A stretch of 64,000 bases of DNA, from assembly GCF_036785885.1 (NCBI RefSeq), contig NC_092323.1, positions 4,504,501 through 4,568,500 of the forward strand, in the 5' to 3' direction. Below the pieces are notes generated by a model that saw only the letters and a program-made list of their open reading frames with translations, was not told where the DNA came from and ran no database searches. A program made the translations under genes and the position numbers. Origin of the DNA: Coffea arabica (Eukaryota > Streptophyta > Magnoliopsida > Gentianales > Rubiaceae). The first letter of the stretch is position 1, and each line of letters starts with the position of its first letter. This document shows, piece after piece, positions 34,601 through 47,808 of this stretch.

Positions 34601-35357
34601 AAAGGACAGCTTTTCCTCCAAATTTTGTCCATTCCCTCGATGGTTCACATATGATGATGACGGCAGTTGCATGCAGAAAGGCAGGCTTGAATTTTGCAGG
34701 TTCTGCTCATACGCTCCTTTTTTTTTTCCATTACACTCTTCCACAGCTCGCGTATCTCTACTTGTGAAATTTTACTCCCCGTATAATGACCACAGGTGTT
34801 CATGATTCTTATTGGACACACGCATGTGATGTGGATGAAATGAACAGGATACTAAGAGAGAAGTTTGTTGAACTCTATGAAACACCAATACTTGAGAATG
34901 TGAGTATCTCCACCATCGTTAATTTGATATGCTTTTTGTTTCAACTAACAAAGCCTATGGTAAGGAATCTTTACCCCCGTATGGTCTGGGCAACACCACT
35001 TTAATATTAGTATGAAGTCTGAGCATCTTCTTCAGTATAATATGTCAAATCTCAAATGCCTCTGCTATTGATCTGGATAAGAATTGTGAATTTTTTCTTC
35101 TGTCATCCGATTGTTTGGCAGTCATTATTGGTTCCTTTGATTCAAATGACGCGTGTGCAAAAGTAAATATTAGATTTTCCTTACCTGCTACATCCTTTCT
35201 TACTTCACCCATACCACTGGGCTTAAATATTTTATTCCTCACACAGTTGTTGGAGAACTTTCAAAAGACCTTTCCGTCATTGTCTTTTCCAGCTTTGCCG
35301 GAGCGGGGTGACTTCGATCTTAAAGATGTTCTGGATTCCACGTATTTCTTTAACTGA
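25649..35357 (+). CDS. RPOT2: Phage-type organellar RNA polymerase RPOT2 (19 exons)
   Basis: A single-subunit T7-like polymerase of about 1040 aa that transcribes organelle genes. Exons: 25649-26611, 27663-27878, 27968-28101, 28181-28247, 28440-28498, 29327-29444, 29553-29666, 29813-29944, 30035-30451, 30781-30831, 31207-31277, 32097-32181, 32455-32607, 33153-33227, 33826-33915, 34005-34052, 34585-34699, 34796-34899, 35247-35357; frames close throughout. Nineteen exons is usual for plant RpoT genes. Catalytic parts are present: [16 protein letters not shown] (first Asp), [17 protein letters not shown] (Lys and Tyr of the O helix), [13 protein letters not shown] and [10 protein letters not shown] (second Asp), with C-terminal FFN. 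The N-terminal 38 residues (MSSTKSPIS..) before MWKNIAKL match Arabidopsis RpoTmp in design, which separates it from RPOT1 and RPOT3. Synteny agrees (At5g15700). The product should reach mitochondria, plastids or both. Confidence 0.93.
30865..30900. repeat. Poly-C tract followed by poly-A, RPOT2 intron 10
   Basis: A run of about 19 C residues is followed by AACCC and a run of A, shortly after the exon 10 donor site. The C run is likely to vary in length and to be prone to sequencing error. Confidence 0.85.
31788..31937. repeat. Perfect 75-bp tandem duplication, RPOT2 intron 11
   Basis: The unit starting AGTTCTTTCTGACAGGGTGC at 31788 recurs at 31863 without a visible difference and ends GTTGTCATTTT each time. 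Each copy includes TTTCTGACAG, which looks like a splice acceptor. Lack of divergence suggests a recent event, or an assembly duplication. Confidence 0.9.
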
Positions 35358-37520
35358 CACAATATATCCAGGAAATTGAATGCCGGGCATTTTTATCGAT
35401 ACTAGAAATGCACATAGCATCTCTATGCTTTTACTGTGGTTCAATCTTTCCATCAATGAGGATGATGAAGAGAAGACGAGAGCCTTCAACCAAAACACTG
35501 TACACCATCAATGAGCTGGCTCTGCAGTATCTAAGCGTAAGGTTTGATCATTTCAGAGTCCACGGATCTCTTATACACTTGAGTGTTGGGGGATGGATGT
35601 TTACAGGGAGATGTGCAAGTTCAACCTAAACGGGTATCAAGAGCTTTTGAGTGTTCTCAAGTTGATGTCGCATAGCTTCTGAATAAGACTATTATATGTA
35701 TGACCAAAGGAAAGCGCAATAGTGTGCTTGCATAGCGTTGTTTCACCGTGAAGGGCTTTCGGCGATGTGTATCTATTACATTATGAATTCCCCGACGAGA
35801 CGAGACGAGACTAACAAGAGACCGGAAAGCCGTAGGGATGCATCGAGGAAGTACCCACAAGGCGTCCGCCGTATATCCACAATTTTGTTGTACAGCAGTA
35901 ATGCAGATGCTTCTCAGGTCGATTTACCAGCCTGCTTTACACCATCTCTCCTCCTCGTGTTTTTGTATATAGAGCTGTATATTTGAGGCAAAGGGTCTTC
36001 GTTTCTTAATTCTCTCAGAGTAGACCCAGAAACCACTAACTATAGTAGTAGTGGTAGTAGTGTTTCTTTTCAACTGGCTTAAAATTTACGGATTGATTGC
36101 CTCTTCTTTCAAATAGAGGTAGTAGCGATTTTACCCTCTTTTATGCTGTGCTTGTGCTTAATTTTTTTTTTTAAAAAAAAAAATAGAGAGTTAAAAGTAC
36201 CTGAACTGCAAAAAGACAATAATGCCCTCAGTGAGTGACCCGGTTCACAAATTTTGATGATAATGTGCGGTAAAGAGTTTCTTTTTATGCTAAATTAAGA
36301 TTGTTAGTCTGTCATGGGGAAAAAACTCAATTATCATAATTTATCACAAGAAATTGAAAGTGCACATTCAATGATAATAAAAATTTAGTAAAATATATTT
36401 TTATTAACAATTGCTTGTGTTTTTATATATTAATTGTTAACAAAATGCTGATGATTCATTAATTGTTACCAAATATTAGAAACGAGTTCTTGCACTAAAA
36501 AGCACAATGAGTGGAAGATGAGAAAAAAGAAAACCAAACATAACTAAGCAGAATAAGAAAAAAAACGGCTCTTCCTCCAACGAGGGCAAGTCACCTACAC
36601 ATGTGGAGCGCATTTCTACAGCAGACCCTAATAATAATAAATGTTAATAGGGTGGCAATACATAAATATAATAAAGCCTCTTTGTCACTATTTTCTAAGC
36701 CCCCTCAGTGCTGGCGTTTCATCTAATAATATAATACGAATAACACTGAAAAAAGAAAGAAAAAGAACAACTTTCAATGCCACTCAAATATAAATACCAC
36801 TAACTAAGGTAAACCAATCAAGCCTCGCACGTGCCACCGGTCAAGTCGATATCCTTTCCTGCGCTGTGCAATGTTCTGCATATGCATTGCCCTGCCTGCT
36901 TCCCCATCTCAGATGCTTAATATTGACATTTAATAATAACCCAAAAAAAATAAAAAACAGCACGCAAAATAAAATAAAATAAAAAAAGTGTGTGTCAATT
37001 GTAGAAAGCAATCAAAGCGGGAAGGAAGTATAAGAATGTGTACACTACTAATTAATTTACGAGCACGGATCGCAAAGTTGGCAGCTTTCCGTTTTCAGGT
37101 CTTTACAAAGGAACCTCCCGGGCCGGGCAGACATAATTTGACCGTATATACAGTGTCAATTTTTTAGCCAACTATTAGCACTTGATTGAGCGTAAAAGAG
37201 CTATACTGATTTGTTGCTTTAAGAAAGAAAGACGTTTGGTGTTAGTACACTTCTCTGCAGAATAAAAATGCTTTTGAATAAACATTCGACGCATAATGTT
37301 AATCAACTGCCGAGCGCCAAGCAATACCTGTGAAGGGCTTTACCCGCATCTGCCACTTCATAAGTTTCAGTCAGTCTGCGGCAGATTGGCCTGAATTGAG
37401 ATCCAAAGTCAATACCCATAACGATCATTCAAAGATGTGCGTCCATCGCCAGATTGGCCTGAATTGAGATCAGATATGCACAAGAAATGAGTATAGCAAA
37501 AGACATCAAAGTATCCTGCA
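35358..37520. other. Intergenic region between convergent RPOT2 and kanadaptin genes
   Basis: Both 3' untranslated regions fall here. DNA from 36180 to 37050 is AT-rich with A runs. A perfect 22-bp direct repeat, starting CAGATTGGCCTG, lies at 37382-37403 and 37450-37471 just past the kanadaptin stop. No further gene is recognised. Confidence 0.5.
37382..37471. repeat. Two 22-bp direct repeats, 68 bp apart
   Basis: The same 22 bases (CAGATTGGCC..GAGATC) occur at 37382-37403 and 37450-37471. They lie downstream of the minus-strand kanadaptin stop codon, probably inside its 3' untranslated region. Confidence 0.8.
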
Positions 37521-40500
37521 TTAAACAAGCGTGCAATCAATAGGACTTTTACCTTCAGGAGGCACCCAGGACTCGTAATCAGACTCGTTATTCAGAAACG
37601 ATGGTCTCTCAGGACCAAGCAGTCTCTTAGGTTTCTTCTTGTCCTTCCTTGCTTGTTTGCTTTGGGGAACATTTTCACTATCTTGTTCCATCTCATCGGA
37701 CGTATGGATTCCTCTCGAATGCTTCAATAGCAGAGCTACAGCATCTTCCGCCTTTATTTCAGCCTCCTTGTATGGTTCAGAATCCTTCACGTCAGTGAGG
37801 TCCGACTTCTCAACATGCTTCCGCTTCCTAACAATCAAACCAGGGGCTGCATTTTCAATTCCTGAGGTCTCCCTCGATTTTGCACCATCCGTATTTTCAA
37901 GAATTGCCTTCCTGTCTTTGTAGTCCACAAACTGATCATGCTCTTCCACATCTACTTGGCTTTCTTGTCTGGTCTCTTGCTCTTTTTGGCAGTCCACAGC
38001 ACCAAGCCACTGGGCCTTGGCAACTGTATAGACAGCGGCTTCATCATCTGTTGCATCAGCCACATTCTCACTTGCTTCCAACCTATTGCTGGAATCTGCA
38101 GTTGCATCAATCTTGCCCTCTTTACTGCTGGATCTATTCTGTACTTTCTCAAGTTTGTCTGAACCACATACGGAGCGCTCTTGTCTGTTGCTTTGACGCT
38201 TTTCGGATGGTGACAGCTCTACAGCATCAGAAGCAGCAACTACCACATTGTGTCTTGGTTCTTGTGCTTTTGATTCTCTTCGCCGAGCAGCTTCTCCCGT
38301 AGGATCAGCAACCTTCAGCAAGTATGAGACCCTATCCAATTCTGACTGCAGAGAGGCCAAGCCCTTTTCAAGCTTATCCTTCTTGTCAAATGCTGCCATC
38401 ATTTTAGCAAATCAAAGAGTACAATTTTTCAGTAAGATTTTAAGCAAAGCTGAACAGAACAAAAAATCTCAGTAATGTAGGAAATCAAATGTCACAAGTG
38501 ATTATTTGAACTATTCGCAAAGCAGCACAAGAAGTTGTTCCACTAACAACCGACAACTAATCAGCAACATTCATGACTCGAACAACACATGGAAAAAGAA
38601 CAGCAAAATCAAAAAGCTGTTTTGGGGATTGTGTGGTGTCTAGTCTCATAAGGGCAAAGGGACAAGCGAAGAGAAAGAAACAGCATTTGTTGAATGCTGG
38701 GGATTGGAGGAAATAGCAATTGGAAGGAGAAGAAACAAAAAAAAAAAAAAAGGAAAAGAGAGAAGATGTTTAAAGGAGCATAGAAGGACAAATAAGAAGG
38801 GTTTATCAGCAAATAAAACAAAACTAAGAACTGGGTCACCTAAAACTAAAATGCTGCTAAAAAATGTCTAACCAACCATTTTACTCACCTAGCTGAGATG
38901 ATACGCTGGACATATATGCATCAAGTGCATCTCCTTCTCCAGCAACTTCTCTTTTGGGCACACTTTTGTCCTCCTTCAGAAGTAAGTTTCTTGTGTCTTC
39001 CATCTCTTTAAGAATGGCTTCTTTCTTTTCAAGAAGAGAGTCAGCAGTCTCAATTGATTGGTTTTCTCCACTCTTCTTCTTAGAAGGCTTCTGCGTCCGG
39101 TCATAGAAATCATCATCATCACTGTTAAGTATAAGATGTTAGCTAGCCATCCAAATGTACCAACTTCACAAGTTCAGTTTTACTATGCTTTGATCTCCTT
39201 CCTCAGAAAGCATGAACCAAACCTGTAGATCTACAAGCCACAAAGATTGCGACCTCTTTTTCTTTTTTTCTTTTTCTTTTTGTTTTTGGGGGATGAGGAA
39301 ATTTTTGAAGCTCAGCTTGTTTGAGGGGAATTTGCACGATATAGAATTGAGTTAAATTTTCTAGTTAAAGATAAGAAATTAGCATTAAACAAACCAATTC
39401 CAACCTACCTCAGGTAATCTTCTTCATTGTCCTCTGTCGCCCCTTGTCTCTTACCACGTGTTGTCTTTCCAGCACGAGCACCAAGGCTTTCTCGAATACT
39501 TTCATTTAACGTCTCTTCCAAGTTTTCAAGCTCTTCCATGATCTAAGCAAATTTCAGCAACAGAATTCATAAAACAAGTCAAGATTCAGCAAAAAGCAAA
39601 TGCATTATGATGATGAAAATAATGAGAAGCAGAAAGCTACAACTAACGGTTACCCAAACAATAGTCAAGTCCCAAGTAATTTAAGAAAAATTCTTAAACG
39701 AGAATCATGGAAAAGCATTTCCATGAACTTACCACAGGAAGACTTTTTTTTTTGGGAAAATTTTCTTCAACATAAAATAGACAAAACAAGAAAGAGCATA
39801 GAGACAAATATTTAAATACATTGTTCAACCCATTCACTAATACATACTTGTGATATCCTCTGTTCATTCCTAGCAATCTGGGTCTGTTGTCCCTGCGTCA
39901 ACCCACCTTGAGCAATGTCCTTGGCCCGAATAGCATCTATCTCTTTCTTCATATGAGCAATCTGCAAGCAAGCATTTTACGCAAATATCAGAAAAGAACC
40001 TTGAAATATGGCTTTTCTAAGCTATTTGATCAGGATGAAACTGAGGAGCCAGAACACAGTGGCATTCATTTCAAACGAATTATACCATCTCAGGCATGAA
40101 ATAGTGATAGGTTCAACAGAGCATCGGGCAAAACAAAAAGTTAGCATGTCTTGTTACCTGCTTGCTCACATAGATCCCAAGTACATAAAGCCATTGACTA
40201 AGAAGAGAAAAATAAATGGGGAGCCACATCACACAGATACTAAATTGAGAAGGTAGAACACTCAGTGGTCAGAGTGAATAGACTCAGATGTGCATTCTTG
40301 TATGGAGACAGAATTAGAAAATTAAGCACAGAAGCTCTATATCCTGTCTGGATACTCAAAAATAGGCAATTTGTATGCATAAACATATCGAAACTCATGA
40401 TTATGACTTTTTCCTTTTTCAACAGGTAGCATGCAATGGATGGAAAGTCCAAGCAACACAAGTTGGAGACAATCACATACATCATAACAAATGGGCTAAA

Positions 40501-43500
40501 AGATATTTTCACAACAGATTGCAGGGCTTGAAAGAATCACTTCAAATACTCGTAGAATGAAAAAATGAACCAATAGATATTTTCATAACAAATACATCAT
40601 CACATGCAGTTCATCTTATACAATAATATTCCTAAAATATGAGATCAAGCAAAACCATTGCTCACCTTTTCAAGTCTTTTCATGACTTTTTCACGTGTTT
40701 TTTCCTGCTTCTCCGTAAGTTGTCCCTTGTAAGTTTGCCAAGTTATTTCATCAATTTCATCCTAAGCATCCGAAATAACTTCAGTTAGTGGAAAAGAAAC
40801 TATAGAATATTATTATGGAGTAGATAAGAGAGGAACACATCCTCATTAAGAACAGAATAAAATAAAATTAAAAAAAAAAGTAATTGCAAACAACAACATA
40901 TAGACATTTATTCCAACGAAGCTGCTAATGAAATTTTTTTTTAAAATAATGACTTGCAACTATTCATTGAAACTTTTACAGTGAAAAGAGGTGCTAAGAA
41001 AGTCATCCAAACCTCAGCTTCTTCAATAGCATCCTCCTGCATGCCCCATGATATACCATCAGCCAAAGATGCTTCAAGTTTTGCTCGTAAAAGTGATGCT
41101 TCCATATCTTGCATCTCCTGTCGGATCTTAGCAGTGCGTATAGTCTTCAAGTCAGCTTCCTTCAGCAGAAACAATAGAATAAATTCTCTGATTATATGGA
41201 TATAGACACAGCTAAAACCTCGCCGAATAAGAATTTAGTGTAAGTGATTAGTTTTTGTGTGTGTCTGAAAGAGAGAGAGTTATAGTCACAAAATGATGAG
41301 AAAAGATTTTGTCTTACAGGTGGCATCAAGTCAGTTGGTCCTTGAAATATGTACAACCGAGATGAACTGCACAAAACAAATACCAATTAGAAGAAGACTA
41401 TCTCATAACCAACTATGACATTTATCTCAACTTGTTTACAAACAATACTCTGTAATGGAATTCAATAAAATAATGCTCCTCACACATCTAAATAACATGT
41501 GGTTAAATCATATTCATCTATCCTCAAAATAACGACAAAAAGATACAACTAATTAGGCTGAAGAATCCACATCTCAATGAAATTTTTGATGAAATGATGA
41601 CCAAAATGTATGATACAACAACACCACCATAAAGAAATTGCTTACTGGCCAAAGCGAATCACATCACCAACATGCAACTCCACGTAATCCTTTTTCTTCA
41701 CCTAATATCTCAAAAAGTAGACAACAAATTAGAGCAATAGCATTCTAACAAAAAAATGTTGAACAATCATTGCAACATGTAACACTCCAAAGTCTCAAAG
41801 AATTGAAAGCAGATTTTATTCTTAATCAGCAGTCTAGCACAAGTGGGTATAGGATAATTTCCAATTTGGAGGTTTACCAACTACACACTATTATATGAAT
41901 AAATGAATAGAAGTGAGTACCTCATTCTTGTTTATGAAAGTCCCGTGTGTGCTACCAAGATCATAGATATAAGCTTCTCCATTGCTCTTGAACTGGATAA
42001 CTGGCAAAAATAAGAGATGAAACATTGTCTGTATCCATCTAGTCACCAAAAACTCGACAAGGGAATATGTGGTGTGTGATTGACGGAACCAATACAGCTT
42101 CAAGATTAAAACATTACATAATTGGCCAAACTATTGAATTCTTTTGCTTATTACACTGCATCTGAATGATGTAGAAGAAGAAGAGGACAGGAGACATTAG
42201 TTATTAGTACAGCATGGCCCAGAATAATAGGATGCCAAAAGGAGTTACTTTTCAATAACCTCATTTCAGAAGCTGATAATAACAACCTAGATAGGGGTCT
42301 TGGATTTGTTTGGAATTAGAAAAATTGTTAATTTCTACAGAGAACAAGGCTGTCAACCATGTGGTAAAGCAAAGAGGCCATCCGTGAACCTGGTTGTGGT
42401 ACATGGCATAATGCGGGCATCATTACATCCATCATAAAATGTCACCTTCAGGCCAGTACGATTTAAATATAGGACACAACACAGACCAACTAGACAGGGA
42501 AGATAAAACGCAAAATTGTACCATAAAGACAAATGAATAAAAATCTTTACCAGCATGGAACCGTGAGATCGTTGGATGCTCAAGGACAAAATCACAGAGT
42601 TCAACACGCCCAAACATGTAAGCCCCCTTCTTGAATCTGGAACATCATTAGAACAATCATGCAAACTTTGAAATTTACATGAAACCAGCAATTACAGTAA
42701 CAGTTGCTCCCTCTTTTCTTTTCTCAAAAGCAGAACAAAAACAATCAGGTAGACAATTAAAACACAAAAAGACCAGCATCAATTGACCCTTTCCCAAAAA
42801 TTTTAAATGCAAACACATGGCAAACAATAAGTATCCGAATTAAGTTAACTGATGGATATTCGGTGCCCCTTTCAACAGAGTAAAATTGTTGAAGCATAAG
42901 CCAGGCAGCCAGCTCCTGAACTCAAATGCTTAAATTTGCACGAAAAGTATCTCTAAATTCTACAGTTCAGCATTTTCTGCCAACAGAAGGACAAGTACCT
43001 TTTTCTTTTCAACAATTTTTCTGGGAGAATATAGCAGTATAAGAAAGACAGAACAAGTTGGAAGTTTTACAGAAGACATACACATCGAATTGGTCAATGA
43101 TGGAGCCATCTTTGAGAACTTCAAGAGAATAGTGATGGCAAGGGGGCCCGTTCCACTCTGGAATTTTATAAGCCACTGCTATATCCGTAGAATTACTAAA
43201 GCCTTTCTCTTGTTGTCTCCCAGTTTGGCTAGTGTCTTTTGTGGAGCTGGAGCTGGCGCCCTCTTTGGAATCAACAGTCTCAGAAACAGAATCATCAGCT
43301 TCGGAAGGCTTTGGTTGGGGGGTATCGGCAGAACGTTCCGCGGCGGGCGCTGGTTCGGGAGCGTTGTGAATTTTAGGGGGAGGGGGACCCATTGAAGACG
43401 TATCAGTTGTTGATTGGGATGCGGAGGATGAAGAAGAAGCAGCACTTGAAGCTGAAGGTTCTTCTGGGTTTCTGGCTTGGGACTGGGAGGTGGTGGAGAT

Positions 43501-43539
43501 GGGGTTTCTAGGTGGTGGCGGACCCATGGCAATGGTCAT
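37521..43539 (-). CDS. FHA-domain protein, kanadaptin (SLC4A1AP) homologue (11 exons)
   Basis: The product is about 774 aa. Exons: 43539-43082, 42636-42551, 42000-41921, 41701-41646, 41366-41318, 41159-41013, 40761-40666, 39961-39848, 39542-39409, 39121-38889 and 38392-37521. Residues 1-120 are disordered, Pro/Ser-rich, with MGPPPP present twice (5-10 and 50-55). An FHA fold follows (about 131-240), with FGRVE, TISRFH and DLGSTHGTF as the phosphothreonine-binding residues. Next comes the kanadaptin block QEMQDMEASLLRA..ADGISWGM and long acidic or basic coiled-coil regions; the C-terminus has the YESWVPPEGKSP motif. Human kanadaptin is a nuclear FHA protein linked to RNA processing; the plant role is unproven. 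Arabidopsis At5g38840 is the likely homologue. The first ATG is used as start. Confidence 0.9.
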
Positions 43540-43914
43540 TTTCTTCTTGGGGTTTTGGAGAAAGAGGGAAGATGGTTGAAGAGGACGGAAGAATAAGAAG
43601 ATCAGAACTGAAGAAGCGGAGGCTTACCGACTGGCCGTGGTCAGACCTGATCGAGGTGGAATTGGGAACTTCCGGAGCTGCAAAATTGCGTGAATAGTCC
43701 GACCCGGCTATTATCCATTTCTTGGGGCCACCAAGTAACCGACCCCATTTTTGACAAAAAAACAAAAAAAAAGTAACCGACACCCACACTATTCTATATT
43801 TGGGGGAGCTGCAGAGGTCCCAAAACAATTAGGAGGGACTAAACTACTGCCAAATCAAACATGTGTCTATGTACTCGTTCTATTAATATTTAAAAAAAAA
43901 TCTGAATGTTTTAG

Positions 43915-43990
43915 AACATAAGCAAGGGAGTTTGATTTCTTGACCTACGTCCAAGTAAAGTTTTATAATTCTCTTGATAATAAGGGGATT
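43915..43990 (-). mobile_element. Decayed SINE fragment related to 394-634
   Basis: The words CAAGGGAGTTTGATTTCTTG, ACCTACGTCCAAG and TTCTCTTGATAATAAGG follow the same order as in the SINE of GDSL intron 1 (AAGGGATTCGATCCCTTG, ACCTACATCCAAG, GCTCTCCCTGGTGGTAGG). It is an old, truncated copy. Confidence 0.45.
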
Positions 43991-44165
43991 GTGCTTATTC
44001 CCTCACTCTTTTTTAACAAACCCAGGTGCGTGGCGACTAATAAAAAGATATTGAAATGAATTAATTTTAAATTTTTTGGGTTGTGTTTATTCCTTCAATT
44101 TTTTTTTACACACTCAAGTATGTGCAACTAATAAAAATATATGAAAATAATAATTTTTTTTGGTT
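43988..44165. repeat. Imperfect tandem duplication, about 100-bp unit
   Basis: TTGTGCTTATTCCCTCA..TTTTTAACA..AACTAATAAAAA and TTGTGTTTATTCCTTCA..TTTTTTACA..AACTAATAAAAA are adjacent diverged copies. A related stretch with AATTAATAAAAAGTATT lies near 48430-48520. Confidence 0.5.
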
Positions 44166-44556
44166 GGAAAGTAGTAGTTTAAAATAGTTCAATTATTCGG
44201 GGTGTCCTTGTTCCTTGACACCATTTTTTCTTGGTTAATGGTCAATGGATATTGGATCGTGGTTTGAACTTAATCACAACTGCACCTCAGGCTTCACCTG
44301 GTGGCCAACTTGCACAGGAGAGTCAGCCATTCCTTCGCTTTCTGGAAATCAATTGGGGTGCAAAGGCATGATTAGACCAATATATCATACGTCTCGAAGG
44401 CCATAATCTGGAAGTCATGCACCCGTTTATCACCAAGGCAAACACGTTTTCACTTGGGAAAGTAGGATGTTGCGCGAGCGCACACAAGCAAAAAGAAGAG
44501 AGGCAAATTAAGTAGAATCAGAATCAAATATCAGGAAGAAAAAATTGTAATTGTAT

Positions 44557-46457
44557 TCATGGTGGTGGGGTTTGGTACACAGATTGTACTTTTGATTCTA
44601 ACAAAGAAACATATTTATCGAGCATAGAAATTACAGCTTCAAACTCTGTAACTTGGCGCTCTATTAAATCAATCTGCTGAACATACTCGTCAAAGCTTCC
44701 ACTTTTGGACTTCAGCTGATCCATGAAAACTCTCAATCCAGAAGCCACATCACCAAAACCTTTGTACTCTTCTGCCACTCTCAGATTCATTTTCTCCAAC
44801 AGTTCCAATAGATTGTTCGTTCCCTGTGGCACAATATCATCATGAAGAGGGTGGAATGAAAAAGAGCTACTGCATAATCTAGACAACACGCACATGTACA
44901 AGCATGAGAAAGGAAAATAAGGACATCCATATATAGCTTAATGAAGCATAAAAATAAGATTTATCTACAATGCAGGGAAACGCAATTTACCAGGAAAATT
45001 CACTAACTTTACAACATTTCTCCAAGTAGAACATTTTTTGCACAAATTCCCATTACCAGCATACCATCCATCTCAAAGATTCAAAGACAAATACATATGT
45101 AACCGTTAAGATAATTGTAACTGTCTGAGATCATATGCTTCTGGGGCATTTACTCTTCTCTATCATAACAAGCTCAATTTTCAACCATAAGACTCTAAAC
45201 ACTAGGTGGAAGAAACTATTCCCAATACATGACGGCTGCCTGGTATTCACTGAATGCATATCTTCGGACTCTCACAATCACATTATAAGAGTATCTAGCA
45301 GCAAATCCCAAAGTGACTAACCAAATCAAGGAAGCATAAAACATTCTTTGGGATTTAGATAAAGAATGATGGCCTAGAAAGCTGAATTTCCTTGAGGTTA
45401 ATCCTAATCACAGATGCTTCAGAAGATGCCCCTCTGTGTAGCAGGCTGGCATTCATCAAGTCACTCCATACTCTAAGTCAACCTCAAATCCGCTTCATAG
45501 CTAGATTTGCTAAAACATATATGTTCAAGTATAAACATGCGATGAGTACAGTCAAGTCCCTGAAAAAGCATTTTAAAAAATTCCTTAAATATCAAACAGA
45601 CCTCAAACCCAAGACCACTCCCCTTTCCCATTACTCTACCCAACTCTTTTCTCAACACCCCACACACTAAGTCCAAGGACTCTAAAACTTAAAGACATGC
45701 AGCTCCCCATCTCACAGCATCACCAACACAAAATTCTTCCGCCTCACTGCTCCACCCACCATCAACAACTACCAACTCCCGCTATAACCCTTTTCATCTC
45801 AGTGCAACAGCGTTTTAATGATTCCCCATAAAACTTTCCCTCCATTCATTCCCGATACCTTACCTTTCAAAACACTCGGGCCTCCATAAACCATGCCATT
45901 ATTTCTAGACAAGCTGAGCCACTTCCCCTCCATCTTGCTAAAACTATACTGCCTGTTGCTTGGCAAATCACGTATTCCAGCTAAAAAAATGCAAATAACA
46001 ACATGTATTCACTATCAACCAATTAAGGCTTCTGCCTCGAGAAGATAACAAATTACAAAACAAGAATGCTAAGACCGCCTAGCAGCTGCACCTTCAAGGT
46101 ACTGTTTTAGATATTATTGGGTGATGGGCCTAAATTTATTGTGGCGTATCAAATAAAATGGCCTTCATAGCTTGGAAATTTTGTTTGTGTTAAATCCTCC
46201 TAACCCTCTCCCGAAAAATTATCAGCCACGATATCACAAATTTACTATACAAATTGACTCTGAACCAAGATACATCCACAAGCTTATTAAAATTATACAG
46301 AAAGAAGTAATAAAGATCATATAATTCTTAAAAGAAATCGAGCGAGCTATCTGAACTGTACCTGAAGCTCGCCCTTGACCATAGTAGAAACATTGATGAA
46401 GAGATCGTTGAGCGATTCAGCCAGCTGGTCACTCTTGTTCTCCGCTCCAGAAGCCAT
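44557..46457 (-). CDS. BLOS2: BLOC-1 subunit 2 homologue (BLOS2, 2 exons)
   Basis: The product is about 120 aa, from exons 46457-46362 and 44823-44557, with a 1.5-kb intron between them. It begins MASGAENKSDQLAESLNDLF. The second exon encodes the family's conserved coiled-coil helix (LLELLEKMNLRVAEEYKGF and DQLKSKSGSFDEYVQQIDLI). Length and order match eukaryotic BLOC1S2. In Arabidopsis BLOS1 and BLOS2 belong to a BLOC-1-like complex on endosomes that affects vacuolar transport of PIN auxin carriers; the same role here is inference. The open frame continuing upstream of exon 2 (to about 44901) is intron, because the GGAACG junction joins exon 1 in phase and restores the family sequence. Confidence 0.88.
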
Positions 46458-47799
46458 GCACGGGCTTGCTGCAGATTGTTTGGGAAGGGAATGGGAGGGG
46501 AGGCAGGAGTTGGGAACCGGAGAAGCAGATGGAATTTGGGAAGGAATAGGGTGAAGAGAAAAGCCGACTTGGCCACTATTTGTCTAAGTTTAAATTGATT
46601 ATAGGCATGTTAATGGGTGGGTTAGACTTGAACCCATTAAATTTATTTGTACCCAATTTTTAGACCAGGACTCGATACCCGAATGAATCTGGGTAGCGTA
46701 ATTTTTTTTTCCCCCTGCAATATACAAGTACACGTTAAAATTTTAAAAAAAAAATTATATATATGGGTTTTAAATATTATAATTTTTATAATTCAATTAT
46801 CATTTTCAATTAAAATTAACACTGGAATGTTGAAAGAACTACAAACTAACAATATCAAATATTGTGAACCAACTATTATATTTTTTGAAATGTTATCAAC
46901 CAATTATGGGTCTAGTAGGTTTATTTTGTATAATTGAAACTCTATCTAAACCATGATTCTTTTACAGAATTTGAATATAAATACAGTTTGGATTTAAAAA
47001 TACAGACTCAAACTCATTAAAAATTAATAATAATACTAATAGGTTTCATTTAGATCTAAGATTGTACCTAGTGATACGTCCAATAAATCTCAAAAGGAAA
47101 TCAGCTATCCAATTAGGCAAATTATTGGTGTTGTAAACGAATTATCTACTAGGATTCTTTCAAAAGTATATCAAATCAAAATAAAAAAGAGGTATTTGCT
47201 TATTGATATGAAGAATAAGATGCCAAGCATAAATATGTTTCAATATTTTTCAAATTAGAATGAATGTGAATAATTGATTTTTATACATATTTTTTTCTCT
47301 CAAGTAGCAAGACTGTGACTTACTCTGATTTTTTTCTTTTTTTTTTTTAAGTTTAAGGTCTCTCAAACATGTGTGAATAATTTAACATATAAGTGCATTA
47401 TTGGTTTTCAATATGCAAACATGCTTTTAGCTTAAAAAGGGGGAAAATATTATTTTGATTAAAATCCAAATATAAAGATGTCAAGTTTTGAGCTAATTCC
47501 ACTTTAAAAAAAGAAAGGTGCTGCTTACATACTAGTTTTGATAAAAAAAAATTATACAGTATTTGATAAATAAATCAATTTTAGTTTTAGTTTAATAAGG
47601 AAGAAGAAAGCAAACCATGCCACTACGATATCACCATCCATAGAGATTAGGGAAGTTCAAGAAAATTTTCTTATATTTGCATAACCATATTGGAAGTATA
47701 AAGTAGACGCGCGTTCAAAATTTATTCTTTAGTAAACTTTTTTTAACACATTAATAGTAAATCCATGTTGCTAAACACCCTCTCATTCAATTTTCGAGT
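46458..47799. other. BLOS2 upstream region, AT-rich
   Basis: The BLOS2 promoter lies at the left edge. From about 46600 the DNA contains GGTTAGACTTGAACCCATTAA-type words typical of dispersed plant repeats and is then AT-rich. No gene is recognised. Confidence 0.4.
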
Positions 47800-47808
47800 G
47801 CTTTAAGC

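Larger units (their letters stand above)
43540..44556. other. Kanadaptin upstream region with decayed repeats
   Basis: The promoter of the minus-strand kanadaptin gene and the 3' end of the BLOC-1 subunit gene flank this stretch. It holds a decayed SINE relative (about 43915-43990) and an imperfect tandem duplication (43988-44165). No gene is recognised. Confidence 0.5.

Noticed and set aside
44824-44901. N-terminal extension MYMCVLSRLCSS.. of the second BLOS2 exon.
   Set aside because: Joining exon 1 at 46362 to 44823 restores the known BLOS2 sequence, so the extension is intron.
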